Shown here: one piece after another, positions 52,348 to 62,983 of the stretch
Numbering within the stretch: position 1 is the first letter of the stretch
Layout: each line of letters opens with the position of its first letter
From: Planococcus donghaensis
GTDB taxonomy: Bacteria; Bacillota; Bacilli; Bacillales_A; Planococcaceae
NCBI RefSeq assembly: GCF_001687665.2
Contig: NZ_CP016543.2
Coordinates: 2,232,001-2,296,000, forward strand
Direction: 5' to 3'
DNA length: 64,000 bases
The notes under the pieces: model-generated
Database searches by the model: none
Seen by the model: the letters and a program-made list of their open reading frames with translations, nothing else
What the model was told of the DNA's origin: nothing
Translations under genes and position numbers: made by a program

Positions 52348-53286
52348 TTATTTAGTTACTGCAGCTGCTTTAATCGATTCAAGTTCACGCTCTGAACATT
52401 GAACAAAATGGCCAGGACTAATTTCTCTCATTCGAACATCGTCAGCTTTAGTATATTCATGTACGGCAGGATCGTATGATTTACGAATCCGATTGCGTTC
52501 ATAGTTTGGATCTGGAAGAGGAATCGCAGACAACAATGATTGCGTATACGGATGCAACGGATTGTTGTATAACTCTTCTGCAGGAGCTAGCTCAACCAAT
52601 TTACCAAAATACATCACTCCGATACGATCAGAAATATATTTAACCATCGATAAATCATGCGCGATAAATAAGAATGTTAATCCTTTTTCAACTTGAAGTT
52701 CTTTCAGTAAGTTTACTACCTGCGCTTGAATCGAAACATCTAATGCAGAGATCGGCTCATCAGCAATAATAAAATCAGGATCTACTGCCAAAGCACGTGC
52801 AATTCCAAGACGCTGGCGTTGCCCACCTGAGAATTCATGTGGGTAACGGTTTGCGTGTTCTTTGTTTAACCCAACTGTTTCCAACAAGTCATAAACCATC
52901 TTTTTGCGCTCTGTTTGATCTTTCGCTAGGCCATGAATATCAATGCCTTCTGCGATAATATCCATAACTTTCATGCGCTGATTAAGAGACGCATAAGGAT
53001 CTTGGAAAATCATTTGCATCTTGCGATTGAACTTTTTCAAATCTTTTTTCGATTTTTTTCCATGAACATTTTCACCTTCATAGAAAACATCGCCATCTGT
53101 TGCATCGTATAAACGGATAATTGAACGGCCTGTTGTAGATTTCCCACAACCTGACTCGCCAACCAAACCTAAAGTTTCTCCTCTGTAAATATCGAAGCTA
53201 ATATCATCTACTGCGCGGACTTCATTTGCTTTACCGATATTGAAATATTGTTTTAGGTTTTTAATCTCGAGTAATTTCTCAGCCAT
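52348..53286 (-). CDS. oppF: Oligopeptide ABC transporter ATP-binding protein OppF
   Basis: The 312-residue ATPase has Walker A GLVGESGCGKSTTGRS near residue 41, the signature EFSGGQRQRLGIARAL near 155, Walker B FIIADEPISALDVS and the C-terminal oligopeptide/dipeptide extension with NPLHPYTQSLLSAIPLPDP. It is the second ATPase of the peptide importer. It overlaps the oppD stop by one base (TAATG) and ends the operon. Confidence 0.94.
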   Translation of the reverse strand: MAEKLLEIKNLKQYFNIGKANEVRAVDDISFDIYRGETLGLVGESGCGKSTTGRSIIRLYDATDGDVFYEGENVHGKKSKKDLKKFNRKMQMIFQDPYASLNQRMKVMDIIAEGIDIHGLAKDQTERKKMVYDLLETVGLNKEHANRYPHEFSGGQRQRLGIARALAVDPDFIIADEPISALDVSIQAQVVNLLKELQVEKGLTFLFIAHDLSMVKYISDRIGVMYFGKLVELAPAEELYNNPLHPYTQSLLSAIPLPDPNYERNRIRKSYDPAVHEYTKADDVRMREISPGHFVQCSERELESIKAAAVTK

Positions 53287-54341
53287 TATACCGCGCCCCC
53301 TTCATAATATCTGCTTCCTGGGAATTTCTTCATGCGTTCAATAACAGACAACGGTGGTTCTACTTGAGGAGCATCTGGATGCAATAACCACGTTGCAGCC
53401 GAGTGCGTCTCGCTAACTTTAAAGAATGGAGGGTTTTGCTCCATATCGATTTTAAGTGCATATTCACTACGAAGTGCAAAGGCATCTCCTTTTGGTGGAT
53501 CCAATAAATCAGGAGGAGTTCCAGGAATTGCGTATAATTTAGCATCTTCTGTATCTAATGAAGGCATTGAACTTAATAAGCCCCACGTATAAGGATGTTG
53601 CGGATTGTAAAACACTTCATCAACTGTTCCAATTTCCACAATTTTGCCGCCGTACATAACCGCTACACGATCAGCAACGTTCGCCACTACACCAAGATCA
53701 TGGGTGATGAAAATAATAGAAGTATCGATTTTTTTCTGCAAGTCTTTCATCAATTCAAGAATTTGTGCTTGAATCGTAACATCAAGTGCAGTTGTAGGTT
53801 CATCTGCAATCAAAATTTTCGGATTACAAGCTAATGAGATAGCAATTACAATACGTTGACGCTGACCACCTGAGAATTGGTGTGGGTATTGCTTCATACG
53901 CAATTCAGGCTTTGGCATACCAACTAAACGCAGCAAATCAATCGCTACTTTTTTCGCTTCAGTTTTGCTTATTTTTTGGTGCTTTAATAACGGCTCTGTT
54001 AACTGTCGACCAATTGGCATTGTTGGGTTCAAAGAAGTCATAGGATCTTGGAAAATCATCGAAATTTCTTTTCCGCGAATTTTTTGCATTTCTTTGTCGC
54101 TCAACTTAGTCAAATCACGACCACCAAATAAAATTTCACCATTTTTAAACTCTGCTGATTGTTCTGGCAGCAAACGCATAATGGATTTAGTCGTAACAGA
54201 TTTCCCTGATCCCGACTCGCCAACGATTGCCAAAGTTTCACCTTTATTTAAATCAAAGTTAACCCCACGTATCGCTTTAACTTCCCCAGCTTGGGTGTTA
54301 AAGGAAAGTTCAAGGTCTTTTACTTCTAAAATTTTCTCCAT
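53286..54341 (-). CDS. oppD: Oligopeptide ABC transporter ATP-binding protein OppD
   Basis: The 351-residue ATPase has Walker A AIVGESGSGKSVTTKS near residue 38, QFSGGQRQRIVIAISL near 155, Walker B ILIADEPTTALDVT and the family extension NPQHPYTWGLLSSMPSL followed by GTPPDLLDPPKGDAFALR. The cysteine cluster that OppD proteins usually have in this tail is replaced by other residues here, for example DAFALRSEYALK. It drives peptide import together with OppF. Confidence 0.93.
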   Translation of the reverse strand: MEKILEVKDLELSFNTQAGEVKAIRGVNFDLNKGETLAIVGESGSGKSVTTKSIMRLLPEQSAEFKNGEILFGGRDLTKLSDKEMQKIRGKEISMIFQDPMTSLNPTMPIGRQLTEPLLKHQKISKTEAKKVAIDLLRLVGMPKPELRMKQYPHQFSGGQRQRIVIAISLACNPKILIADEPTTALDVTIQAQILELMKDLQKKIDTSIIFITHDLGVVANVADRVAVMYGGKIVEIGTVDEVFYNPQHPYTWGLLSSMPSLDTEDAKLYAIPGTPPDLLDPPKGDAFALRSEYALKIDMEQNPPFFKVSETHSAATWLLHPDAPQVEPPLSVIERMKKFPGSRYYEGGAV

Positions 54342-54356
54342 TTTTAACTTTCCTCC

Positions 54357-55385
54357 TTAATCTTTCATCTTCGGATCGAGGGCATCACGAAGTCCATCAC
54401 CAATCAAGTTAAATGCAATCATGATTAAACTCAACAAAATGGCCGGGAATGCTAAAATATGTGGCGCAAATTGAATTAATGCATACCCATCGTTAATCAA
54501 TGTTCCAAGTGATGCATCTGGCGCTTGAAGCCCCAATCCGATAAAGCTTAAGAAAGCTTCGAAGAAAATTGCACTTGGAATCGTAAACATCGTATTGATG
54601 ATGATTACTCCTAAAACGTTAGGCATTAAATGCTTCCAAATAATGCGGCTATCACTTGCTCCTAGTGTACGAGCTGCCAAAACGAATTCTTGGCTCTTGT
54701 ATTTAAGAACTTGACCACGAACAACTCGGGACATTCCCGTCCAGCCAGTGATGGTTAAGGCTATAATGATGGCCAGTATCCCTGGGTCCATGATTAAGAT
54801 AAAGAGAATAACTACTACTAAGTTTGGAATACCCGTTAAAATTTCAACGATACGCTGCATAATATCATCCACGCGTCCACCAAAGTAACCTGAAACGCCT
54901 CCATAAATTACCCCAATAAGCATGTCGATAGCAGCTGCTACAAAGGCAATAAATAAGGACACTTGAGTTCCTTTCCAAACACGTGAGAACATATCGCGTC
55001 CAAGGCCATCTGTTCCAAACCAATAATTAACTTCAACATTTTTCAATTCATACAAGTCAACTTTTTCTCCGCCCAATGTTCCAACACCATTGAGAATTCC
55101 TAACTTTTCAATACCAGGAACTTTTGGCGGTAAGTTGGCGTGAGTAATAGTTTGCGCATTTGGCTCATAAGGACTGATAACTGGTCCTAAAAATGACATA
55201 ATTACGATTAGCCCGAATAAGATTAAGCTAAGCAAAGCACCTTTGTTTTTACGAATTCGATACCAAGCATCCTGCCAAAAGCTAACGCTAGGCTTTGTAA
55301 TACGTTCAGCTTGCTTAGCGTCCAACGTAATTCGCTCAAACGACCCTTTTGGCAGTTCTGGGATTTTATCAATTTTCTGAGTCAT
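54357..55385 (-). CDS. oppC: Oligopeptide ABC transporter permease OppC
   Basis: The 342-residue protein has a cytosolic start of about 40 residues, one membrane helix, a long external loop with YWFGTDGLGRDMFSRVWKGTQVS and then five helices. The ATPase-contact motif AARTLGASDSRIIWKHLMPN lies near residue 238 with the conserved glycine. It forms the pore with OppB. The ATG overlaps the oppB stop by one base. Confidence 0.93.
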   Translation of the reverse strand: MTQKIDKIPELPKGSFERITLDAKQAERITKPSVSFWQDAWYRIRKNKGALLSLILFGLIVIMSFLGPVISPYEPNAQTITHANLPPKVPGIEKLGILNGVGTLGGEKVDLYELKNVEVNYWFGTDGLGRDMFSRVWKGTQVSLFIAFVAAAIDMLIGVIYGGVSGYFGGRVDDIMQRIVEILTGIPNLVVVILFILIMDPGILAIIIALTITGWTGMSRVVRGQVLKYKSQEFVLAARTLGASDSRIIWKHLMPNVLGVIIINTMFTIPSAIFFEAFLSFIGLGLQAPDASLGTLINDGYALIQFAPHILAFPAILLSLIMIAFNLIGDGLRDALDPKMKD

Positions 55386-56320
55386 TAATTTTTACCTCCT
55401 GAAAGACGGATACGGGGATCAATGACACCATATAAAATATCTACTAACAAGATAATTACAATTAGGAATACTGAGAAGAATATAGTAGTCCCCATAATGA
55501 TGGCAAAATCATTTACCATAATCGATTTAACAAATTGTTCCCCGATACCTGGTATTGCGAAAATTTGTTCAACAACTAAAGATCCTGTAAGAATCGCTAC
55601 AGCCATTGGCCCTAGTACTGTGATTAACGGAATCAATGCATTACGAAATGCATGTTTAAATGCAATTTCAGAGCCACTTGCACCTTTAGCTTTTGCTAAA
55701 GTAATGTAATCAGATCCAAGAACTTCAATCATTTCAGTTCGGATAAAGCGGGCTGCTGTAGCAAGTGGGAACATTGCTAATGCAACAGATGGTAGGACAC
55801 TTGACATAAAACCATCTTTCCATAAAGCTACCGGGAACAAATCCCATTTTAAACCGAACCAATACTGCAGTAATGATGCGAAAACGAATGAAGGAATCGA
55901 TATTCCGACAATCGCAACAAAAGTACTCGTATAGTCAATCCAAGTATTTTGCCTTAACGCAGCAATCATTCCCAAAAGAATCCCTAATACAGTACCTAGC
56001 ACCATTCCTTGGAAACCTATTTGAGCTGAAGGACCCATTCGGCTTAAAATGACATCTGTAACATCCGCACCTTTAAATTGGTTAATGGATATTCCTAAAT
56101 CACCTTGTACTAAACCAAACATATAGTCGAAATATTGCATTGGAAGTGGTTTATCCAATCCGTATCTTGCTTCAACGACTGCCCTTTGTTCTGGAGATAA
56201 TTTATCTGCGGAAGCGACGGGGGAACCTGGTAAGATTTTCATTAAGAAAAAAGTAAATGTAGCAATCAATGCCAAAGTGATGATCATATAAATTAAACGT
56301 TTGCCTATATACTTCGCCAT
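55385..56320 (-). CDS. oppB: Oligopeptide ABC transporter permease OppB
   Basis: The 311-residue permease starts MAKYIGKRLIYMIITLALI, has the PGSP segment MKILPGSPV after the first helix and the ATPase-contact loop LAKAKGASGSEIAFKHAFRNAL near residue 205. Six membrane helices are visible. It pairs with OppC. A hairpin of terminator type separates it from oppA upstream. Confidence 0.93.
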   Translation of the reverse strand: MAKYIGKRLIYMIITLALIATFTFFLMKILPGSPVASADKLSPEQRAVVEARYGLDKPLPMQYFDYMFGLVQGDLGISINQFKGADVTDVILSRMGPSAQIGFQGMVLGTVLGILLGMIAALRQNTWIDYTSTFVAIVGISIPSFVFASLLQYWFGLKWDLFPVALWKDGFMSSVLPSVALAMFPLATAARFIRTEMIEVLGSDYITLAKAKGASGSEIAFKHAFRNALIPLITVLGPMAVAILTGSLVVEQIFAIPGIGEQFVKSIMVNDFAIIMGTTIFFSVFLIVIILLVDILYGVIDPRIRLSGGKN

Positions 56321-56433
56321 AGTGCACCTCCAAAAATAATTCTATTAAACAAGTTTAGCCTATCAGACTTCGTACTTGCAACATTCGTGAGTTAGCAGAA
56401 AATGGTCAATTTTCGGTTAATTCCTTTGCATTA

Positions 56434-56477
56434 GAAAAGAGAGTATATCAATCTAAATATGCGATATACTCTCTTTC
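56434..56477 (-). terminator. Partial terminator between oppA and oppB
   Basis: AAGAGAGTATATC and GATATACTCTCTT form a perfect 13-bp stem followed by TTCTAATG on the minus strand. The weak T-run should let part of the polymerase pass, giving more OppA than permease. Confidence 0.7.
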
Positions 56478-56509
56478 TATTTTGTTTTTACAGTAGCGGG
56501 ATTAAATTA

Positions 56510-58201
56510 TTATTTGCCCGAAATGTATGCCCATTTGTAAGAGAAATCTCCACCGAATGGGTGTTTGATAATGTCATTTACATATGGTTGTTGAAGAGCC
56601 ATAGCTCCACGCTGATAAATTGGTGCGATAGCAGCATCGTCAGCTAATAGGATTTTCTCAGCTTTCGCCATTGCTTCCCAACGTCCAGCTGGATCTGTTG
56701 CTAGTTCGCCTTTAGCAGATTCAACTAAAGCATCATACTCTGAGTTCGAGTAAGACATTTTGTTTTGAGCAGATCCAGTAACAAACAAATCAATGAATGT
56801 CATAGGATCCTGGTAATCAGGTCCCCATCCAGCAGTTTGGATGTCATAGTCCTGAGCTTCGTCAAGTTCTAAACGAACTCCGAAAGGTACAGCTTTAAGG
56901 TTGATAGTTAAACCTTCAAGGTTAGTTTCAAGTTGATCTTTCAAGTATGCGTCCATGTTTTTAGCAGTTTCAGTGTCGCCACCTAAGATTTCAAGTGTAA
57001 CTTCTTCTACTCCTAATTCTTCAAGACCCATAGCCCAATGTTCTGCAGCTTCTTCTGCGTTAAACTCAATTAGGTCTCCGTTAACATCACGGAAGTCAGC
57101 ATTGTTTTCGTCAAAAGAAAACTCAGTTGGTACTAAGTAGTTAGCTGGTAGTGAACCGTTAGCTAATACTACGTCTACTAGATCTTGCTTGTTGAAGCCT
57201 TGTGCAATTGCTTTACGGATGTGTACGTTAGCAAGTGCATTCTTCTCGCCATTACGTTCTTGGTTAAGCTTGAAGTAGAAAAGAGTTGGTTCTAAGTCAG
57301 TTACTAAGTTTTCATCATTTGCATATTGTCTTGCAAATTCACCAGCTAAGCCAGCGCGATCTTTTTCACCAGAGTTGTAAAGGTTAACTGCAGTAGCAGG
57401 CTCTTTTACAACGTCTACGTTGATTGTTTCAAGTTTAACTGTTTCAGCATCCCAGTATTCTGGGTTTTTCTGCATTTTCCAAGTTAAACCAGTTCCGTCC
57501 CAATCAGTTAATGTGAAAGGTCCGTTGAAGATTAAGTTATCAGAGTTAGAAGCGTATGCATCGCCTTTTTCAGAAATGAAAGCTTCGTTCTGTGGGTAGA
57601 AAGTTGGGAATGACATTAAAGACATAAAGTAAGGTACTGGACGCTCTAATTGTACTTCTAGAGTGTTATCGTCTACAGCAGTAACTCCAAGTTCAGTTGG
57701 TTCCATTTCTCCTGCAGCAATTTCAGTAGCATTAACAATCGAACCAGCCATCATGTAAGCTCCGTATGGAGAACCTGTAGCAGGATCAATTGAACGTTGC
57801 CAAGAGTATACAAAATCGTTAGCAGTAACTGGAGTACCATCTGACCAGTTAGAATCACGCAATTTGAACGTGTAAGTTAATCCATCTTCACTGACAGTAG
57901 GTTCACCATCTGCAAGTGCTGGTTCAGCAACATTTTCTTTGTTTAAACGGAATAGACCTTCGTTAACATTATTGAAAATGTTAAACGCAACTGCATCTTC
58001 AGCTAAAGAAATATCCATAGTTGGAATTTCAGCGCTTTCCATTAAGTTAAGAACTTGATCTGCGTCTGGTTCCCCAGCAGTTTCGTTTCCTTCTGGTTTT
58101 TCAGTTCCAGTGTCTTCATCATCATTGCCGCCACATGCAGCTAGAAAAGCACTTAGAACTAGTACTAGGCTTAGTAGCCAAAAAATCTTACTATTCTTCA
58201 C
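56510..58201 (-). CDS. oppA: Oligopeptide-binding lipoprotein OppA
   Basis: The product of 563 residues has a lipoprotein signal peptide ending in FLAAC and the family signature GLTYTFKLRDSNWSDGTPVTANDFVYSW near residue 140. The C-terminal lobe contains DIQTAGWGPDYQDP. It binds peptides outside the cell for import. I chose a GTG at 58201 as start because GAGGGGG lies eight bases upstream and MKNSKIFWLLSLV then begins a normal signal peptide; the frame is open to 58240. The promoter region carries CodY- and cre-like sites. Confidence 0.93.
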   Translation of the reverse strand: MKNSKIFWLLSLVLVLSAFLAACGGNDDEDTGTEKPEGNETAGEPDADQVLNLMESAEIPTMDISLAEDAVAFNIFNNVNEGLFRLNKENVAEPALADGEPTVSEDGLTYTFKLRDSNWSDGTPVTANDFVYSWQRSIDPATGSPYGAYMMAGSIVNATEIAAGEMEPTELGVTAVDDNTLEVQLERPVPYFMSLMSFPTFYPQNEAFISEKGDAYASNSDNLIFNGPFTLTDWDGTGLTWKMQKNPEYWDAETVKLETINVDVVKEPATAVNLYNSGEKDRAGLAGEFARQYANDENLVTDLEPTLFYFKLNQERNGEKNALANVHIRKAIAQGFNKQDLVDVVLANGSLPANYLVPTEFSFDENNADFRDVNGDLIEFNAEEAAEHWAMGLEELGVEEVTLEILGGDTETAKNMDAYLKDQLETNLEGLTINLKAVPFGVRLELDEAQDYDIQTAGWGPDYQDPMTFIDLFVTGSAQNKMSYSNSEYDALVESAKGELATDPAGRWEAMAKAEKILLADDAAIAPIYQRGAMALQQPYVNDIIKHPFGGDFSYKWAYISGK

Positions 58202-58217
58202 TAAATTGACCCCCTCG

Positions 58218-58366
58218 AATTTTCTGAAAAATTGGTACATAGCTAATTATACATAATATTTTTTTCTTGTACAGAACTTTTTTGCTAATTTTTACACTCT
58301 TGTAACAATTGCGTTACATTAACATTACATGAAATCGCTAGAATGTTGGATTTGTAAGCGTTTCCG
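58218..58366 (-). promoter_or_regulatory. oppA control region with CodY-like and cre-like sites
   Basis: A -10 TATAAT lies at 58246-58251 on the minus strand with a poor -35. AATTTTCTGAAAAAT (58218-58232) matches the CodY motif AATTTTCWGAAAATT at 14 of 15 positions and lies between promoter and start codon. TGTAAGCGTTTCCG (58353-58366) matches the cre consensus with one mismatch. Confidence 0.6.
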
Positions 58367-58443
58367 GCGTCTACGATAAATGAATTTTTTTTTGATTTTT
58401 TTTAGAATTTCTTCTACAATTGATAAGAATTGAGGTGCACAAC

Positions 58444-58785
58444 TTGAAAAAAATGATTATTTCATTATTAATTATTCAGCTATTGATCGTCTTAACTGCA
58501 CTTTTACGAACAGATGGCCTCACCTTATTATCATATATAAACAATTCATTTGTTTATGGTGGTATTTTACTTTTTTTAGGTTTATGGGTTTTTGTCATCC
58601 GTACGGGAGTTTTTGACATATTTACCATCAGTATGAGAAAAGCTTTCAAAATGAAGTCTACTATAGAAGATGATGAGATGCGTCCTCCTTCTGAAGCATT
58701 AGGTTTCTCTAGTTCCTATTTACTGATTATCGGAACCATTACGTTACTGATTATGTTGATTTGTTTAGCCATTTATAGCAACTAA
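58444..58785 (+). CDS. DUF3899 membrane protein
   Basis: The 113-residue protein has three membrane helices (about 4 to 20, 35 to 55, 90 to 110) and between them a cytosolic loop with SMRKAFKMKSTIEDDEMRPP. This build matches DUF3899, a small Firmicutes family without known function. The TTG start at 58444 has GAGGTG six bases upstream and gives LKKMIISLLIIQ; another TTG at 58420 lacks a site. It lies between divergent oppA and the trpS leader. Confidence 0.72.
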   Translation: MKKMIISLLIIQLLIVLTALLRTDGLTLLSYINNSFVYGGILLFLGLWVFVIRTGVFDIFTISMRKAFKMKSTIEDDEMRPPSEALGFSSSYLLIIGTITLLIMLICLAIYSN

Positions 58786-58787
58786 TA

Positions 58788-58817
58788 TTGCTTACGAAAT
58801 CGGTTGTGTATTATAAT
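58788..58817 (+). promoter_or_regulatory. Promoter of the trpS leader
   Basis: TTGCTT (58788-58793) and a perfect TATAAT (58812-58817) are 18 bases apart, just upstream of the T-box leader. Confidence 0.65.
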
Positions 58818-58823
58818 AATAGA

Positions 58824-59067
58824 ATATAAAACGGGCAATGATAAAGAAGAGTAAATGCAGTTCCTTCTATAATAGAGAGTCTGTGGTTGGTGAAAACAGA
58901 TGGAGTGCTGCATTGAATGGACTTTGGAGCTGAATTGGCGAACGTACAGTAGCCGATTCCGTGATCTTCACGTTATGAAGAAGAGCGGCCGGCGACGGCA
59001 ACTAGGGTGGTACCGCGGAAAACACATCATTCGTCCCTTTTATTAGGGATGTGTGCTGTGTTTTTTT
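58824..59067 (+). ncRNA. T-box leader of trpS (Trp specifier)
   Basis: The leader has the Stem I helix ATGCAG / CTGCAT (58855-58860 with 58908-58913), the distal GGTGAAAACAG region, a specifier loop GAATGGAC with TGG at 58918-58920, and the T-box AGGGTGGTACCGCGG (59004-59018). A terminator with arms ACACATC / GATGTGT and seven T follows (59021-59067). Uncharged tRNA-Trp should pair with TGG and the T-box and allow read-through into trpS. Confidence 0.95.
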
Positions 59068-59074
59068 AATTTGA

Positions 59075-60077
<1,003 letters not shown>

Positions 60078-60079
<2 letters not shown>

Positions 60080-60117
60080 AAAAAGGAGCTGCGAAAATCG
60101 CAGCTCCTTTTCTATTT
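60078..60117. terminator. Bidirectional terminator between trpS and the binding-protein gene
   Basis: AAAAGGAGCTGCG and CGCAGCTCCTTTT form a perfect 13-bp stem around AAAAT with A- and T-rich flanks. Confidence 0.88.
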
Positions 60118-60123
60118 GGATTA

Positions 60124-61938
60124 TTATTCTGCAGTAACCGGTGAATCTTGGCTTACAGCAAGGTCAGACAAGTAAATTTCAGTTCCATCACCAATCGCGT
60201 AATTTAATACACGGTCGTTAACAGGACTCAATACTGCACGGTATAAAGTTGGGAATACTGGTACTTCATCTACCATTAATTGTTGCCATTCGTTATAAAC
60301 ATCTTGACGGAACGCTAAGTCAAATGCTTCTTCTGAACGACCTTCTTTTAGCAAGCGTTCATTTTCTTCATTTTCCCAACGTGGGAAGTTGTATAGAGCA
60401 TCTGCTCCGTAAAGCCCTGAAGGATCTACGTCAATTCCAACGCCCCAAGCTGCTTGGTACACATCCACATCTGGGTTATCTTCTCCACCGTTACCAACAC
60501 GGTCATAGAATGTGTTGAATTCAAGCATTTCCAAATTCACTTTCAAGCCAACTGCTTCCCAAGACTGAACGTAATATTGTGCTAATGGTTCAGCTGTGTC
60601 GCCACCCGTCATAGAAATGAAGTTAATTTCTAATGGGTTGCCTTCCGGATCTTCTCGGATTCCATCACCATCTGTATCTGCATAGCCAGCGTCATCCAGT
60701 AGTGTTTTCGCTACTTCTGGGTCATACGCTCTTCCTTCATTCGTATCATCATGGAATTCAGGGTGTGACGGCGGAATCAATGTTGTTGCATTCCAGCGTA
60801 ATCCATTATAGAAACGTTCGCCAACAGCTGTATTATCTACAGCATGCCACATTGCTTTACGAAGTTCTACATCACCCATTTTCGCTTCTGGGTTGTAGTT
60901 AACACGATTTTTTTCTGCATCCCAAGTTCCAAGTTTAAAGCCGATATACGTGTAGGCACGATCAACTGCACCTAAAAATTCTACGTTAGACATATCTGCG
61001 TTATCAGGGAATTGATCCACTGGGAATTCACTAATCAAGTCTACTCCACCTGTTTCTAGCTCTTGAACTACTGTAGAGCTGCTGATGACTTTAATTGTTA
61101 CGCCATCCAGATTAGGTGCTCCGCGCCAGTAATCTTCGTTTTTAGTTAATGTTACAGATTCTCCTGGAACAATGCTTTCTACTTTAAATGGACCAAAACC
61201 AATAGGATTTTCACGTACTTCTGGAGAAGAAGAAATATCAGCTACTGCCATATCTCCAAAAATATGCTTAGCAAGTGGATATGACCACACGCTTCCTGTT
61301 AGTAGAGATGGTGTTGATTCGATGTACGTAATTTTCAACGTTTTTTCATCCACAACTTCGATACCTGAAATAGTATCTGCTTTACCGCTATTGTATTCTT
61401 CCATACCTTCAATGTTTGTGAAATCTGAATTGTAACGAGGACCGTCATATTCAGAGTTACCAATTACTTCATGAGCAAACAACCAGTCTTCCGCAGTAAC
61501 GGGTTCACCGTCATGCCAATTAACATTGTCGCCAATTTTAAATGTGAATGTGCGTCCATCTTCAGAAACTTCGTATGTTGCAGCTCCATCGTTTGTGTAC
61601 ACATAGTTTTCATCCCAAGTTAACAAACCTTCATCAAACCAGTTTAAGATTTCTGCATCTGGTGCTCCAGAATAGAAGTTCCAGTTTAATGTTCCTTCAA
61701 ATACTGTATCCGATACTAGACCAAATGTAATGTTCCCACCATCGATGGCTTCGCCTTCGTTTGTCTTTACATTGCTAAAGTCTTCAATTGAATACAGTCC
61801 GTCATCTTTTTGTTCCTGTTTTCCGTCTGAGTCTTTTTTTCCGCCGCTATCTTTAGTGGCTTCATCGTCACCGCTACACGCTGCTAATAGCAATGCTAAA
61901 GACAAGATCAATACTTTAGACTTGTTACTCTTCCCCAT
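60124..61938 (-). CDS. Peptide-binding lipoprotein of a second oligopeptide transporter (AppA-like)
   Basis: The 604-residue product has a lipobox LLLAAC (cysteine near residue 21), a charged linker rich in Asp, Lys and Gly, and the family-5 binding-protein fold with DGRTFTFKIGDNVNWHDGEPVTAEDW near residue 130 and DDAGYADTDGDGIREDPEGNP near 420. It captures peptides or similar solutes for the two permeases encoded upstream. It lies last in the operon, after the permeases, whereas in the B. subtilis app operon the binding protein precedes them. AGAGGGGG lies before the ATG. Confidence 0.9.
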   Translation of the reverse strand: MGKSNKSKVLILSLALLLAACSGDDEATKDSGGKKDSDGKQEQKDDGLYSIEDFSNVKTNEGEAIDGGNITFGLVSDTVFEGTLNWNFYSGAPDAEILNWFDEGLLTWDENYVYTNDGAATYEVSEDGRTFTFKIGDNVNWHDGEPVTAEDWLFAHEVIGNSEYDGPRYNSDFTNIEGMEEYNSGKADTISGIEVVDEKTLKITYIESTPSLLTGSVWSYPLAKHIFGDMAVADISSSPEVRENPIGFGPFKVESIVPGESVTLTKNEDYWRGAPNLDGVTIKVISSSTVVQELETGGVDLISEFPVDQFPDNADMSNVEFLGAVDRAYTYIGFKLGTWDAEKNRVNYNPEAKMGDVELRKAMWHAVDNTAVGERFYNGLRWNATTLIPPSHPEFHDDTNEGRAYDPEVAKTLLDDAGYADTDGDGIREDPEGNPLEINFISMTGGDTAEPLAQYYVQSWEAVGLKVNLEMLEFNTFYDRVGNGGEDNPDVDVYQAAWGVGIDVDPSGLYGADALYNFPRWENEENERLLKEGRSEEAFDLAFRQDVYNEWQQLMVDEVPVFPTLYRAVLSPVNDRVLNYAIGDGTEIYLSDLAVSQDSPVTAE

Positions 61939-62046
61939 TCTCTGTTTCCCCCTCTAGTGATGAATATAATAATTGCTGTTTGCACACTTAAAAAATATTT
62001 TTCGTAACCGTAACCAGACTTTGATCCCCCTTCTTCCCCTATATTG

Positions 62047-62958
62047 TTACCCTCTTCGCTGCCGGGCATCGGTAGCGCGTTTTAAAGCTTGCCCGACGTT
62101 ATTTATACTAAGCATCAATACTAATATGAGAATTGATGCAGGTAACCAAATCCACCATCTTAACTCCAAAGTTTGAGGATTACGTGCGTAACTAATCAAG
62201 GTTCCTAAACTTGGTGTCGATTCAGGAAAACCAAACCCTAAAAAAGAAAGGCCTGATTCAATGCCAATGTTGGCTGCCAAATTTAATGTCATCGTAACGA
62301 TGATGATTGAACTTAAATTCGGAAGCACTTGGAAAAACATAATTTTAAAATTGGATGTCCCTAAAGTTTTAGATGCTTTTACATAATCCAATTCTTTTTC
62401 CTGCAATGCTTTAGAACGTATGAGACGGGCGATTCCCATCCATAAGAACGCTGTCATTATTAAGGAAAACGAAACAATGCTATATCCAGGTACAGCCGTT
62501 ACAAACGCAATTACAATCATTAAAGTTGGCAATACCATGAAAAAATCGACAAAACGCATAAAGATATTATCGACAGTGCCTCCATAATATCCAGAAACAA
62601 GTCCGATCAATATACCGATAATTCCTGTCAGCAAAGTGATCAAAATACCGATAGCTAAAGAATTACGTGTTCCTATGATTAATTGCCCAAATATATCACG
62701 GCCGCCGTAGTCGGTACCTAACCAATACATCGAAGAAGGCGCTTCATAAAGAGCAAACAAATCAACTTTGATGATTTCGTCTTGATCGAGAACAATCGAT
62801 GTACCAAATACACCAACAATAATGAGAAATAAGAACAATAGCGAAACAAATGCAACTTTATCTCGTATTAATTCTCTAAGTAATATACTAAATCCAGATG
62901 GGCTTTTACCGAGATCCACATCAGGGATTTGTGTTCCACTGTCTTTATCAAGTCTCAT
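62047..62958 (-). CDS. Peptide ABC transporter permease (AppC/OppC type)
   Basis: The 303-residue permease has a cytosolic N-terminus, one helix, an external loop with MYWLGTDYGGRDIFGQLIIGTRNS and five further helices. The ATPase-contact loop KASKTLGTSNFKIMFFQVLPN lies near residue 200. The final residues (RATDARQRRG) match the dipeptide-permease class. It follows the companion permease by 25 bases and precedes the binding protein. Confidence 0.91.
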   Translation of the reverse strand: MRLDKDSGTQIPDVDLGKSPSGFSILLRELIRDKVAFVSLLFLFLIIVGVFGTSIVLDQDEIIKVDLFALYEAPSSMYWLGTDYGGRDIFGQLIIGTRNSLAIGILITLLTGIIGILIGLVSGYYGGTVDNIFMRFVDFFMVLPTLMIVIAFVTAVPGYSIVSFSLIMTAFLWMGIARLIRSKALQEKELDYVKASKTLGTSNFKIMFFQVLPNLSSIIIVTMTLNLAANIGIESGLSFLGFGFPESTPSLGTLISYARNPQTLELRWWIWLPASILILVLMLSINNVGQALKRATDARQRRG

Positions 62959-62983
62959 ATTTACACCTCAAAATTATCATTTA

